Of a DNA stretch of 10,608 bases, positions 1 through 6,425 are shown one piece after another. Position numbers and translations under genes: made by a program. The stretch covers positions 1-10,608 of the forward strand of contig JAKIUO010000101.1 of the NCBI GenBank assembly GCA_021647535.1. The letters run 5' to 3'. The notes under the pieces were generated by a model. That model was not told where the DNA came from, did no database searches, and was given only the letters and a program-made list of their open reading frames with translations. The number at the start of each line of letters is the position of its first letter. Position 1 is the first letter of the stretch. Origin of the DNA: Hyphomicrobiaceae bacterium. Its GTDB lineage: Bacteria; Pseudomonadota; Alphaproteobacteria; Rhizobiales; JAKIUO01.

Positions 1-125
1 TTTGTAAAAACGGCGCTTGAGTGCCGGATGGAAATAGTTCAGAGTGACACAATCCGCGCACTGCGGAACAGTAGCGCTTGCGCAAATCTGAAACTACCAT
101 GGCTAATGGGAGTTTTGCAATTGGC
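1..125. other. Left edge, no gene assigned
   Basis: No gene can be assigned with confidence. On the minus strand a reading frame is open from an ATG at 100-98 to the window edge (33 codons, beginning MVVSDLRKRY), but no Shine-Dalgarno sequence precedes it. An 8-codon frame also starts inside the stop of the neighbouring gene (ATATGA) and ends quickly. The 33-codon frame could be the start of the next element gene or chance. No terminator hairpin with a T-tract was seen. Confidence 0.3.
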
Positions 126-389
126 TCATATGTTATTAAATCCCAATTCACCAGCCACGATTTGCGCCGCTCGTTGGCGGTCGTGCCCACCGTCAATTTG
201 AAGAATTGCCAGCCTTTCGGCCAGATCAACCGGACAAAGGGCTGGTTTGATCGTTTTGTACTCCGGGGCCTTTGCGACTGCGACTTTTGCGACTTTGCGA
301 CACAAATCCGGCTGTTTTTCCTTGGAACTGTCGCAAGTCGCAGTCGCAAGCTGCTGTAATCCGTCTTTGGCTATCAGTTGTTCAAGCAT
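126..389 (-). CDS. Small element-encoded protein coupled to the DUF3987 gene
   Basis: Predicted 87-residue protein of unknown function. I chose the ATG at 389-387 because GGGGAA lies six bases upstream; an upstream in-frame start at 428 would extend it by 13 residues inside the preceding gene and lacks that support. Its start overlaps the end of the DUF3987 gene by 8 bp (ATGCTTGA), so the two are probably translationally coupled. The middle is Ala/Val/Lys-rich (KVAKVAVAKA), encoded by GCGAC/GTCGC micro-repeats. The C-terminus (AERLAILQIDGGHDRQRAAQ) resembles an 'ERAAI-EFDGG-R-EAE' tail I recall from small proteins downstream of primase-like genes in proteobacterial islands; that resemblance is from memory. 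No membrane segment or catalytic motif is visible. It probably acts with the DUF3987 protein, but this rests only on coupling. Confidence 0.6.
   Translation of the reverse strand: MLEQLIAKDGLQQLATATCDSSKEKQPDLCRKVAKVAVAKAPEYKTIKPALCPVDLAERLAILQIDGGHDRQRAAQIVAGELGFNNI
272..349. repeat. 15-bp perfect inverted repeat in GCGAC-rich tract
   Basis: TTGCGACTGCGACTT at 272-286 is exactly the reverse complement of 335-349, with a 48-bp loop. Further GCGAC units at 289-293 and 297-301 face GTCGC at 330-334, which lengthens the imperfect stem. There are four GCGAC units on the left and three GTCGC units on the right. The whole structure is inside a coding region and encodes the Ala/Val/Lys-rich stretch and a CDSS segment of the small protein. 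It could form a hairpin in mRNA or be a remnant of repeat expansion. Confidence 0.7.
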
Positions 390-2181
390 GATTGTTCCCC
401 TTTGCCAGTAAGGCCGGGTTAATCTCAATCAGCATTGTTGAGCGTCCGGTTTTGGTCAGTCGAATATGGGCCAGCTCTTCCAGCTTTGTGAGCAAAGGTA
501 ACAGCACATCCTTTTGTCGTGATCTATTCGGCCCACCCCGCTGTACATCTCTTGTTGAAAAACCTTGCCCGTTGTTTTTCTGGCAATTGCCAACCAGCCA
601 TGCGCTTAGCTCCACAAGTTGCCTGTTTTCGTCTGACAGGGTCAAACCACCAAAAAACCGTTTTGCCTCATTGAGGTGCCAGGCGGCAATGCGAGTTGCC
701 CCTTCCATCTGTTCTAAACTGATTTCACCATATGGCCCCAGCTCGAACAGATGAAACAGCGCTGCCAGCCTCGCGGCATTGTCTGCTGTTTTACTGGCAT
801 CGAATAGTTTGCCACTCCTCCCCTGTTGGCCCTCAATATGATTGTAAAAGTTCGTCCATGCTGTTTTGGCCTCCTTGGAAAGCTTCAGAACACAAGGGCA
901 CAAGCCCCCTTTCTCATTGGTTGGCGCGGGTGTGTTCAGTATTTCCCTCATACGCTGATTGAAGGCGGTAAGGGCTGGCCAGCTATCGGGCGCGGGCTTG
1001 AAAAAACGGGTTCCCTGTGTGGATTTGGGCCATGCAATAAGACAACGGGCAAAAAAGCCGATACCTCTGGCCAATTCACCCCCGCGTCCCAGAAAGCCCT
1101 GCAAGGCTGCTTCCTGAATTTGCAGGCCCACCGTAAGGCGGGTATTTTCAAGAATGAAAGATTGCGAAGTGCGCCGGTCTATCTGGATGGTTCCACCGTC
1201 CCAAAGAACATTGTAAAGCCCCAGTGTGCGCATGAGGCTTTCGCTATTCATGCCATGACCACCAAATATCAAACCGGCTTCAGGCGAGGTAATTGCCCCA
1301 GACGGCCAGCCAGTTGCCAATCGGTGGGCCAGCTCTTCAGATGTCGTGTCCGAATACAAAAGACGTGGGACACGCGGTGCTAGCGGCTTTTCATGCTCAA
1401 GGTTTCTCAAGTCTTCGTTGGCTTCATTTGTTGTCAGCCCTTTCTTTGCAAGCTGCCTGATCCGGTCCTTGATGCCCGTATGCCGGGCTTTCCATACGGC
1501 AAGACGGGCTTCATGGTCCTGCAATTCGGGCTTTTTGATTTCGGCCTGTTCTGCCTCATAATCCCGGATCGTTTTTGAAAAATAACTGTCTGATGTTGAC
1601 TTGCGTTCGCCGCTGTTTGCGATGGTCAACAGGAACAATGAAGACGGGCCTTGCAATTTGGCATCTCGCCTTACATCAACGTGCGCCTGCCCGGCTATGG
1701 AAATAGCAGACAAGGCCGATCCCGCGACAAGGGCCAGAGGGGCCATTGTGTAATCCTGTACCTCTTTAACAGCTGCCAGGATGATAGGCGGAAGCGCACC
1801 AACTGGATAGTCAAGGGCGGAAATATCGACTTGCAGGTCTTGCGGCTCAAGCCATGCCAACCGGGCTTTGTTCCAACCGCCGGGCCATTCCCAGTATCGC
1901 CTGTCAGGGGCCTGCCAACCGCCGGTCTGACCATCAAACCAATAGGTCCAGTTTTCTTCGCCTATGGCCTCCCCATCAAAGGCGTGGGACTGGCCATCGG
2001 CAACAAAGCCGGTGGTGGGAGTGCATAAACCAGAGGTTTCAATCGCCTCTTTGAACTGTTCCTCTGGATCAGCATCAAGGACTTGCAAAGTCTCGTGGTT
2101 ATGGCTATTTTCAGGGTGTTCAATCTGATTTATGCCGGGTCGGGAAGTGCCATTCTCGCCCGGTGTTTCATATTTTGACAT
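382..2181 (-). CDS. DUF3987 / YfjI-type primase-helicase-like protein of a mobile element
   Basis: Predicted 599-residue cytoplasmic protein of the DUF3987 family (E. coli prophage YfjI is a known member), usually found in satellite prophages and integrative islands and thought to act in element replication. The start is the ATG at 2181, with AGGGGG five bases upstream; a GTG six bases earlier is in frame but lies within the ribosome-binding region. Residues about 58-90 (ADGQSHAF, then WFDGQTGGW) resemble the strand-rich 'ADGK.HRF...G..W' segment of phage primase N-termini. The family core runs from about 125 to 510 and includes a degenerate P-loop-like ANSGERKST (188-196) and SPEAG (299-303). 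Residues 515-599 look like a winged-helix C-terminus. A canonical GKT/GKS P-loop and primase TOPRIM motifs were not seen, so ATPase activity is uncertain. The gene begins 9 bp after the AlpA-like gene and overlaps the next small gene. Confidence 0.85.
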   Translation of the reverse strand: MSKYETPGENGTSRPGINQIEHPENSHNHETLQVLDADPEEQFKEAIETSGLCTPTTGFVADGQSHAFDGEAIGEENWTYWFDGQTGGWQAPDRRYWEWPGGWNKARLAWLEPQDLQVDISALDYPVGALPPIILAAVKEVQDYTMAPLALVAGSALSAISIAGQAHVDVRRDAKLQGPSSLFLLTIANSGERKSTSDSYFSKTIRDYEAEQAEIKKPELQDHEARLAVWKARHTGIKDRIRQLAKKGLTTNEANEDLRNLEHEKPLAPRVPRLLYSDTTSEELAHRLATGWPSGAITSPEAGLIFGGHGMNSESLMRTLGLYNVLWDGGTIQIDRRTSQSFILENTRLTVGLQIQEAALQGFLGRGGELARGIGFFARCLIAWPKSTQGTRFFKPAPDSWPALTAFNQRMREILNTPAPTNEKGGLCPCVLKLSKEAKTAWTNFYNHIEGQQGRSGKLFDASKTADNAARLAALFHLFELGPYGEISLEQMEGATRIAAWHLNEAKRFFGGLTLSDENRQLVELSAWLVGNCQKNNGQGFSTRDVQRGGPNRSRQKDVLLPLLTKLEELAHIRLTKTGRSTMLIEINPALLAKGNNHA

Positions 2182-2190
2182 AACCACCCC

Positions 2191-2469
2191 CTATTCAGCC
2201 GCGCCAAGGCGGTCGATCAGATCACGGATGTCTTCAACGCGCCAAGCGGTGGAGCGTTTGCCGATTTTAACACCTTTTGGATAGCGCCCCTGTTTCATGC
2301 CCTCCCACCAGCTGGCCCTGCCCACCGGAATCAGTTTAAGAACCTGAGGAAGTCGCAAAAAACCGGTGGGCGGCAAGACGTTATTCTGGCCAGTATGTGA
2401 AACGGCAACCCTTTGTTTCGCCGCCTCGATTTTTTCACGAATAGGGTTGGTGTGTGTTTGCTCTGTCAT
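2191..2469 (-). CDS. AlpA-family DNA-binding regulator
   Basis: Predicted 92-residue protein with an AlpA/MerR-like winged helix-turn-helix at residues about 38-82. The family pattern is clear: LRLPQVLKLIPVGRASWWEG, then GRYPKGVKIGKRSTAWRVED, where the WW of the recognition region and the terminal AWR-xED are typical. AlpA of E. coli prophage CP4-57 activates the element's excision genes; members act as excisionases or transcriptional regulators in satellite phages and islands. Residues 1-35 are an uncharacterised polar extension. The start is well supported by AAAGGAG six bases before the ATG. The gene lies 83 bp downstream of the preceding small gene and 9 bp upstream of the DUF3987 gene, with which it is probably co-transcribed. 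The target DNA cannot be told from the sequence. Confidence 0.88.
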   Translation of the reverse strand: MTEQTHTNPIREKIEAAKQRVAVSHTGQNNVLPPTGFLRLPQVLKLIPVGRASWWEGMKQGRYPKGVKIGKRSTAWRVEDIRDLIDRLGAAE

Positions 2470-2552
2470 AAATTGCTCCTTTCAAAGTGACTGAAGCAAT
2501 TCATAGCTGTCCCAAAACAAAAACATCAGGGAAGTAATTCAAAAAAAATCGG
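2470..2552 (-). promoter_or_regulatory. Leader of the AlpA-like gene
   Basis: This 83-bp spacer contains the AAAGGAG ribosome-binding site of the AlpA-like gene. Just after the previous stop there is a run of eight T on the coding strand, but no stem precedes it, so I do not call a terminator. TATGAA is a weak -10 candidate without a convincing -35. The genes on both sides are probably one transcript. Confidence 0.4.
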
Positions 2553-2894
2553 CTATTTCTTTCCCCCCTCTTTTGCGGCCTTCATCTTATCTCTTGCTGC
2601 CCCCATTTTCGTACGCATCTCGCTGCCAGTCATCATGAGGTCATCAGGTGAAAAACTGTTGACCCGCTCAACAAAACGAAAAAAGGGCCCGCTTGTTTCA
2701 GAATCCTTGGAAACCCCTAGAGTTCCACCAGTTTTGCTATATATCCGTGCCAGCGCCTGTATAAATTCGGTCTTGTCCCTGTCTGGAGGGCGCCCTTTCT
2801 TTCTTGGCCTTTGCCAGTCTGGTAGTATTCTACGGGCAGCACCAGACAACGTAATCAGATTGGCATGCAAGGCAAAGATACCGCCATTTGGCAA
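2553..2894 (-). CDS. Small unknown element protein (possible downstream half of a split gene)
   Basis: Open frame of 113 residues with no assignable function. The only start at its beginning is a TTG at 2894-2892, immediately after the TAA of the upstream gene in the same frame, and no Shine-Dalgarno sequence is visible before it. The sequence has a basic stretch, RPRKKGRPPDRDK, then FIQALARIYSKTGG and GPFFRFVERVN, and a Lys-rich C-terminus. This resembles hypothetical proteins I recall beside AlpA and DUF3987 genes ('GRP.D..L..F...LA.I...TG', then 'GPF.RF'), in which the basic stretch follows a longer N-terminal helical part. The poor start and shared frame suggest it may be the C-terminal part of a protein interrupted by a nonsense codon. 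Alternatively it is a separate coupled gene. Confidence 0.55.
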   Translation of the reverse strand: MPNGGIFALHANLITLSGAARRILPDWQRPRKKGRPPDRDKTEFIQALARIYSKTGGTLGVSKDSETSGPFFRFVERVNSFSPDDLMMTGSEMRTKMGAARDKMKAAKEGGKK

Positions 2895-3158
2895 TTATTT
2901 ATGGAGTAAATGCAATGGGTATTTTGCATCGACAGATAATTTGTTGTCAACCTGCAAGAGTTTCTCCAGTTTGTCAGATATTTCAATGATCTGTTCAAGA
3001 GTGGAGACTGTTGGTTTCTCATCCATTTGATGTTTCTTGTGCAGGATAAAGACCGCCATTTCCAGCTGAATCTCATCATAATGTTCGGGGGTGAAACTGA
3101 CAGTTTCAGGCTGGTTCAGTTCATCAAGTGAACCAACTGGAAAAAGCTCATCTGTCAT
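2895..3158 (-). CDS. Small unknown acidic protein, first gene of the element operon
   Basis: Predicted 87-residue protein with no recognised domain. The ATG at 3158-3156 is preceded by CAGGGA at suitable spacing. The sequence is acidic at the N-terminus (MTDELFPVGSLDELNQPE) and helical in the middle, with LEQIIEISDKLEKLL a likely amphipathic helix. No membrane segment or metal-binding motif is visible. Its TAA stop is followed without a gap by the next open frame in the same phase, so the two may once have been one gene of about 200 codons. It is the first gene behind the strong promoter at 3230-3257, so it is likely to be well transcribed unless repressed. Confidence 0.55.
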   Translation of the reverse strand: MTDELFPVGSLDELNQPETVSFTPEHYDEIQLEMAVFILHKKHQMDEKPTVSTLEQIIEISDKLEKLLQVDNKLSVDAKYPLHLLHK

Positions 3159-3173
3159 CGCGATCCCTGTTTG

Positions 3174-3193
3174 TATCGTTCACAAAAACGATA
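3174..3193. promoter_or_regulatory. Operator-like inverted repeat TATCGTT-N6-AACGATA
   Basis: Perfect 7-bp arms at 3174-3180 and 3187-3193 with a 6-bp spacer; the right arm also lies in the self-complementary CGATATCG (3189-3196). It sits between the predicted promoter and the first element gene, about 30-50 bases after the likely transcription start. This fits an operator for a dimeric element regulator, which would repress by blocking elongation or initiation. No regulator is assigned. Confidence 0.45.
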
Positions 3194-3229
3194 TCGACTA
3201 TAATCTCGTCAGGGGAAAACGAAGCTCCC

Positions 3230-3257
3230 ATTATATTTTGGGATAAAAATCTCTCAA
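3230..3257 (-). promoter_or_regulatory. Strong sigma70-like promoter for the element genes
   Basis: On the minus strand TTGAGA (3257-3252, five of six to TTGACA) is followed after 16 bases by a perfect TATAAT (3235-3230). Initiation would fall near 3223, giving a leader of about 65 bases before the ATG at 3158. The -35 box lies only 14 bp past the cheR stop codon, so this is an independent promoter separating the element genes from the chemotaxis operon. Confidence 0.6.
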
Positions 3258-3271
3258 GTTTTTGAAACCGA

Positions 3272-4246
3272 TTAGCGATTTTTGGCAAACAGGTTCGTGC
3301 GGCTGCTGCTCGCCACAGCTCTCAAAGGTCGCGCTGTGCGGGGCTTTACTGCTGGTATAGCCGTTGCTTTTTTGGCTTTCCAGCGATCGCTGGCAGCTGC
3401 TGTGGTTTTTGCTTTTGCTGGTATGGCTGCTTTGTCAGCGCTACGCTGATAAAGCCCGCGCACCCCTGGCACCATTTTATAAGCGTCACTCAAACCAATA
3501 ATCGTCTCAGCTGCCCCCAGCACAAGATAGCCATCCGGGGCCATTTGTTTTGCCATGCGCTGCAAAATATCGGCCTTGGTCTCGCGATCAAAATAGATCA
3601 GCACATTACGACAAAAGACGATATCGAACTGCCCCAACGAACGAAATTCCTTGAGCAGATTAAAGGGCTTGTAAGTAACCATGGACTTAACCGCCGGGGC
3701 CACCATCCATTCCGCACCTTGCTGCTTGAAATATTTCATCAGCAAATTGCTTGGCATACCACGCTGCACCTCAAACTGGGTATAGGCACCGGCCCGCGCC
3801 TTGGCCAACGCTTCTGTCGAGAGATCCGTACCAAGAATTTCTGTGCGCCAGCCGCTCATTTTGGATTTTTGTTCCAACAACTCAATGGCCAGAGAATAGC
3901 CTTCTTGACCAGTGGAAGCGGCGGCACTCCAAATGCGTAATTTACGAGACGTTGCGCGCTCTTTTAACATATGAGGCAGCATGATATTGCGGAAATTATC
4001 AAATGGTGTCATGTCGCGAAAAAAGAACGACTCGTTGATGGTCATGGCTTCAATAATCGCATCAGACAGCTTTTGTGCGCCCGGTCGTTTCAGGGCAACA
4101 ACCATATCGCTCAGCGATGCGTGATTGAACTGTTTGGCCACCGGGTTGAGACGGCTGTCCAGTAAATAGCGCTTGTCTTCACCAAGGACCAGCCCGGAAT
4201 GTTCTTTAAGAAAGGCGCGGAGAAAATTGAATTGATCGGGTGTCAT
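3272..4246 (-). CDS. cheR: Chemotaxis protein methyltransferase CheR
   Basis: CheR transfers methyl groups from S-adenosylmethionine to glutamates of chemoreceptors and works against CheB in adaptation. The start at 4246 is set by GAGGAA just upstream and a 7-bp gap from the cheB stop; a longer open frame reaching back into cheB is not real. The protein is 324 residues. Visible features are an N-terminal helical domain (1-75), NESFFFRD (71-78), the SAM-binding segment IWSAAASTGQEGYSLA (105-120), acidic ILGTDLS (D141), and FCRNVLIYFD (211-220). The methyltransferase core ends near residue 268. A 56-residue tail rich in Ala, Lys, Arg and Pro follows, making it longer than the usual 270-290. The tail has no obvious TPR repeats. 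CheR is the last gene of the operon. Confidence 0.95.
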   Translation of the reverse strand: MTPDQFNFLRAFLKEHSGLVLGEDKRYLLDSRLNPVAKQFNHASLSDMVVALKRPGAQKLSDAIIEAMTINESFFFRDMTPFDNFRNIMLPHMLKERATSRKLRIWSAAASTGQEGYSLAIELLEQKSKMSGWRTEILGTDLSTEALAKARAGAYTQFEVQRGMPSNLLMKYFKQQGAEWMVAPAVKSMVTYKPFNLLKEFRSLGQFDIVFCRNVLIYFDRETKADILQRMAKQMAPDGYLVLGAAETIIGLSDAYKMVPGVRGLYQRSADKAAIPAKAKTTAAASDRWKAKKATAIPAVKPRTARPLRAVASSSRTNLFAKNR

Positions 4247-4253
4247 GAGTTCC

Positions 4254-5453
4254 TCACTTAACAAGCTTGTTGATTTTGGGCCCAATTGCGGCCAGAGGGA
4301 GTATCGCACTGCAAACACCGGCAGCAGCAGCGGCCCCTGGCATTCCCCATACAACGCTGGTTTCTTCATCCTGAACAATGACCGAACCACCCGCTTTGGC
4401 AATAAGACCAGCCCCTTCGGCCCCATCTTGCCCCATACCTGTGAGAATGGCGGCGAGGATTGCACTACGATAAATACGAGCAGCAGATTCGAACATCGGG
4501 TCGACAGCTGGACGGCAGAAATTGACCTCAGCTCCCTGATCCAGAGCAATCTGTGCGCCTCCGGCAACGGATTTCAAACGCATATGATAGCCCCCAGGAG
4601 CCACATAAATGGTGCCGGGCTTGATCAGTTCGCGATGCCGGGCTTCACCAGCTGGCCGCTTTGCCACTTCACCAAGATTTTTCGCCAGAATGGCCGTGAA
4701 GGTGGCGGGCATATGTTGTGTGACCAACACCGGAATTTTACCAATTTCCGGGCCGATACTTGTAAACAGCTTAACAAGTGCCTGCGGCCCCCCCGTCGAG
4801 CTGCCCACCAGTAATATTCTTGGCGGCACACCGGAGAACGGTCGTAATTTATAATCCCCACCCGCACTGGCTGCGCCTGTATTTCTGAGCGCTGGCGAGG
4901 GGGTTCGCACTATTGGTGAGGCGCGCATGGCTGGCTTTGGAGCCGCTCTTGCGGTGACAGGTCTGGCCGCTTGCACAGGCCGCCGCTGGCGTGCGCCGCC
5001 AAGTGATCGGATCCTGGCAATAAGGTCGCGGCGAAAAGACGACGAGGTCGTTATGCCGGAATTACTGTCTGGTTTGGGAATATAGTCCGTTGCGCCAAGC
5101 GACAGAGCCTTCATGCTGATCTCGGCATTGCGCTGGGTCAGGGTCGAGGCCATGATAACCTTGACACCGGGGTGGTTTTTCAACAAAGCGGGCAAAGCAT
5201 CGAGCCCATCCATGACCGGCATTTCAACATCAAGTATGATAATATCAGGCTGGCTTTTGGCGACATCCTCAACGGCCTTTGCCCCATTAATATGGCGCGC
5301 AACAATTTCCATGCCGCTTTCTTCGCCAACCCAGCGCGATACCAAACCGCGTACAACCGCGCTGTCATCGACGACCATCACCTTGATGAGGTTAGAGCGC
5401 GAGGCACCCGGCGTGCCCGTGCCCAATGTTGAAGACTGTACTGCCAGAGCCAT
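4254..5453 (-). CDS. cheB: Chemotaxis response regulator and methylesterase/deamidase CheB
   Basis: CheB removes receptor methyl esters (and can deamidate glutamines) after phosphorylation by CheA, giving adaptation. The 399-residue protein has a receiver at about 23-140, with acidic D29/D30, phospho-acceptor D75 in LDVEMPVMDG, T104 and K127. An Ala/Pro/Arg-rich linker follows (about 150-205). The C-terminal esterase domain (about 208-399) has the full triad: S219 in GSSTGGP, H247 in TQHMP and D343 in LTGMGQDGA. A 20-residue polar segment precedes the receiver. Upstream AGGA lies eight bases from the ATG. The gene sits 32 bp after cheY and 7 bp before cheR. The linker is longer than in enterobacterial CheB (about 350 residues). 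No key residue is missing. Confidence 0.97.
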   Translation of the reverse strand: MALAVQSSTLGTGTPGASRSNLIKVMVVDDSAVVRGLVSRWVGEESGMEIVARHINGAKAVEDVAKSQPDIIILDVEMPVMDGLDALPALLKNHPGVKVIMASTLTQRNAEISMKALSLGATDYIPKPDSNSGITTSSSFRRDLIARIRSLGGARQRRPVQAARPVTARAAPKPAMRASPIVRTPSPALRNTGAASAGGDYKLRPFSGVPPRILLVGSSTGGPQALVKLFTSIGPEIGKIPVLVTQHMPATFTAILAKNLGEVAKRPAGEARHRELIKPGTIYVAPGGYHMRLKSVAGGAQIALDQGAEVNFCRPAVDPMFESAARIYRSAILAAILTGMGQDGAEGAGLIAKAGGSVIVQDEETSVVWGMPGAAAAAGVCSAILPLAAIGPKINKLVK

Positions 5454-5485
5454 GTTCTGCGTCCTGTAATATAGGAGGAAAAATT

Positions 5486-5854
5486 TCAGTCGAGAAGGCC
5501 GACCTGCTGGAACTTTGTCTCCAGAATGGTTTTGTCAAACGGCTTCATGACAAATTCATCAGCTCCGGCTGTAATCGCTTGAGAAATATGTTTGGCGTCA
5601 TTCTCGGTCGTGCAAAAAATGACCTTTGGTTTTTTGCCATTTTCTTCCTGACGCAACGCCTTGATAAACGCCATGCCGTCCATTTTCGGCATATTCCAGT
5701 CCAGCAAGACCGCATCGGGCATGTTTTCACGACATTTTTTCAGGGCAATGCTGCCATCAGCAGCTTCGTCGGTTTCAAATTCCAGGCTCTCAATAATGTG
5801 CCGGGCAACCTTGCGGATCACCGCACTATCATCAACGATCAAACAATAAGACAT
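5486..5854 (-). CDS. cheY: CheY-type single-domain response regulator
   Basis: A 122-residue stand-alone receiver that should take phosphate from CheA and either bind the flagellar switch or act as a phosphate sink. Conserved residues are D8/D9, D52 in LLDWNMPKMDG, T82/T83 in FCTTEN and K104 in VMKPFD. The FCTTENDAKHI and MKPFDK segments are typical of alphaproteobacterial CheY proteins. Alphaproteobacteria often carry several CheY paralogues with different jobs, so a switch-binding role here is likely from operon position but not proven. The ATG at 5854 is preceded by GAGGGA. It follows cheW after 94 bp, the widest gap within the operon, and precedes cheB by 32 bp. No output domain is present. 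Confidence 0.93.
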   Translation of the reverse strand: MSYCLIVDDSAVIRKVARHIIESLEFETDEAADGSIALKKCRENMPDAVLLDWNMPKMDGMAFIKALRQEENGKKPKVIFCTTENDAKHISQAITAGADEFVMKPFDKTILETKFQQVGLLD

Positions 5855-5948
5855 TTAATGTTCCCTCTCTTGCAAGTTCAATTTGGCTCAAGCGCGCGAT
5901 CTACTCTCCACGTCCCAAACATCAGCTTGCGCGTTGCCGATCTTCTAA
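5855..5948 (-). other. cheW-cheY spacer
   Basis: This 94-bp stretch holds no gene. It ends with the cheY ribosome-binding site (GAGAGGGAAC) and includes a short GCGCGC palindrome. No hairpin with a T-tract and no convincing -35/-10 pair were seen, so transcription probably continues through it. Confidence 0.5.
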
Positions 5949-6425
5949 TCAGGCAGCCGCTTCGCGGTCGCCAAGGTCCAGCACCCGGTCAACATCCAGA
6001 ATGACCAGTAATTCTGATTCCAGCATAAAAATGCTCTGGGCAACACTCTTCCAGCGCGGGTCAAGATTAACCGGATTGGCATCAAAATCATTGATCGGCA
6101 GATGCAGAACATCGCCAATACGATCAATCACCAGTCCAAAATTTTCCCGGTTCATTTCAATGCCCACAGCCATCGCCGTTTCATCACTGTCGCGTGGGGG
6201 CAGGCCAAGGCGCTGACGCATATCAATCGCCGTGACGATGCGGCCACGCAGATTGAGAACTCCGGCAATTTCAGGGATCGACAAAGGGACGACCGTCATA
6301 TCCGTCAGCATAAAGACATCAGACACCCGATTGATGGGTAATCCAAAAAGCTGATCGGCTATGATCACCGTAACAAATTCTTCCAGGGGTCCGCTCTCGG
6401 CGTCCCGTTTGTGGTTCTTGCTCAT
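5949..6425 (-). CDS. cheW: Chemotaxis coupling protein CheW
   Basis: CheW links chemoreceptors to CheA in the membrane-proximal signalling array. The 158-residue protein is a single CheW domain at about 15-150: FVTVIIADQLFGLPINRVSD, VPLSIPEIAGVLNLRGRIVT, the RLGLP segment, FGLVIDRIGDVL and a closing ELLVILDVDRVL. The NLRGRIV motif at the receptor/CheA interface is intact. Its ATG overlaps the cheA stop (ATGA, 4 bp) and is preceded by a very strong GGAGGAGG site, so the two are translationally coupled and probably made in matched amounts. A 14-residue polar N-terminus precedes the domain. Nothing is missing or fused. Confidence 0.96.
   Translation of the reverse strand: MSKNHKRDAESGPLEEFVTVIIADQLFGLPINRVSDVFMLTDMTVVPLSIPEIAGVLNLRGRIVTAIDMRQRLGLPPRDSDETAMAVGIEMNRENFGLVIDRIGDVLHLPINDFDANPVNLDPRWKSVAQSIFMLESELLVILDVDRVLDLGDREAAA

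Noticed and set aside
826..1383. Plus-strand open frame of 185 codons opposite the DUF3987 gene
   Set aside because: It has no recognisable motif and is antisense to a well-supported family protein.
2541..2552. Terminator after the 2553-2894 gene
   Set aside because: There is a run of eight T on the coding strand, but no stable stem precedes it.
3148..3231. 27-codon open frame (begins MGASFSPDEI) overlapping the first element gene
   Set aside because: Its ATG overlaps the TATAAT -10 box, so it would not be in the transcript from that promoter, and it has no ribosome-binding site.
4247..4567. Extension of cheR by 107 codons into cheB
   Set aside because: The frame is open, but the extension reads cheB in the wrong frame and has no family similarity; the ATG at 4246 has a good ribosome-binding site and starts the CheR domain correctly.
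5855..5948. Hidden small gene between cheW and cheY
   Set aside because: The longest ATG frame on the coding strand is about 14 codons and has no ribosome-binding site.
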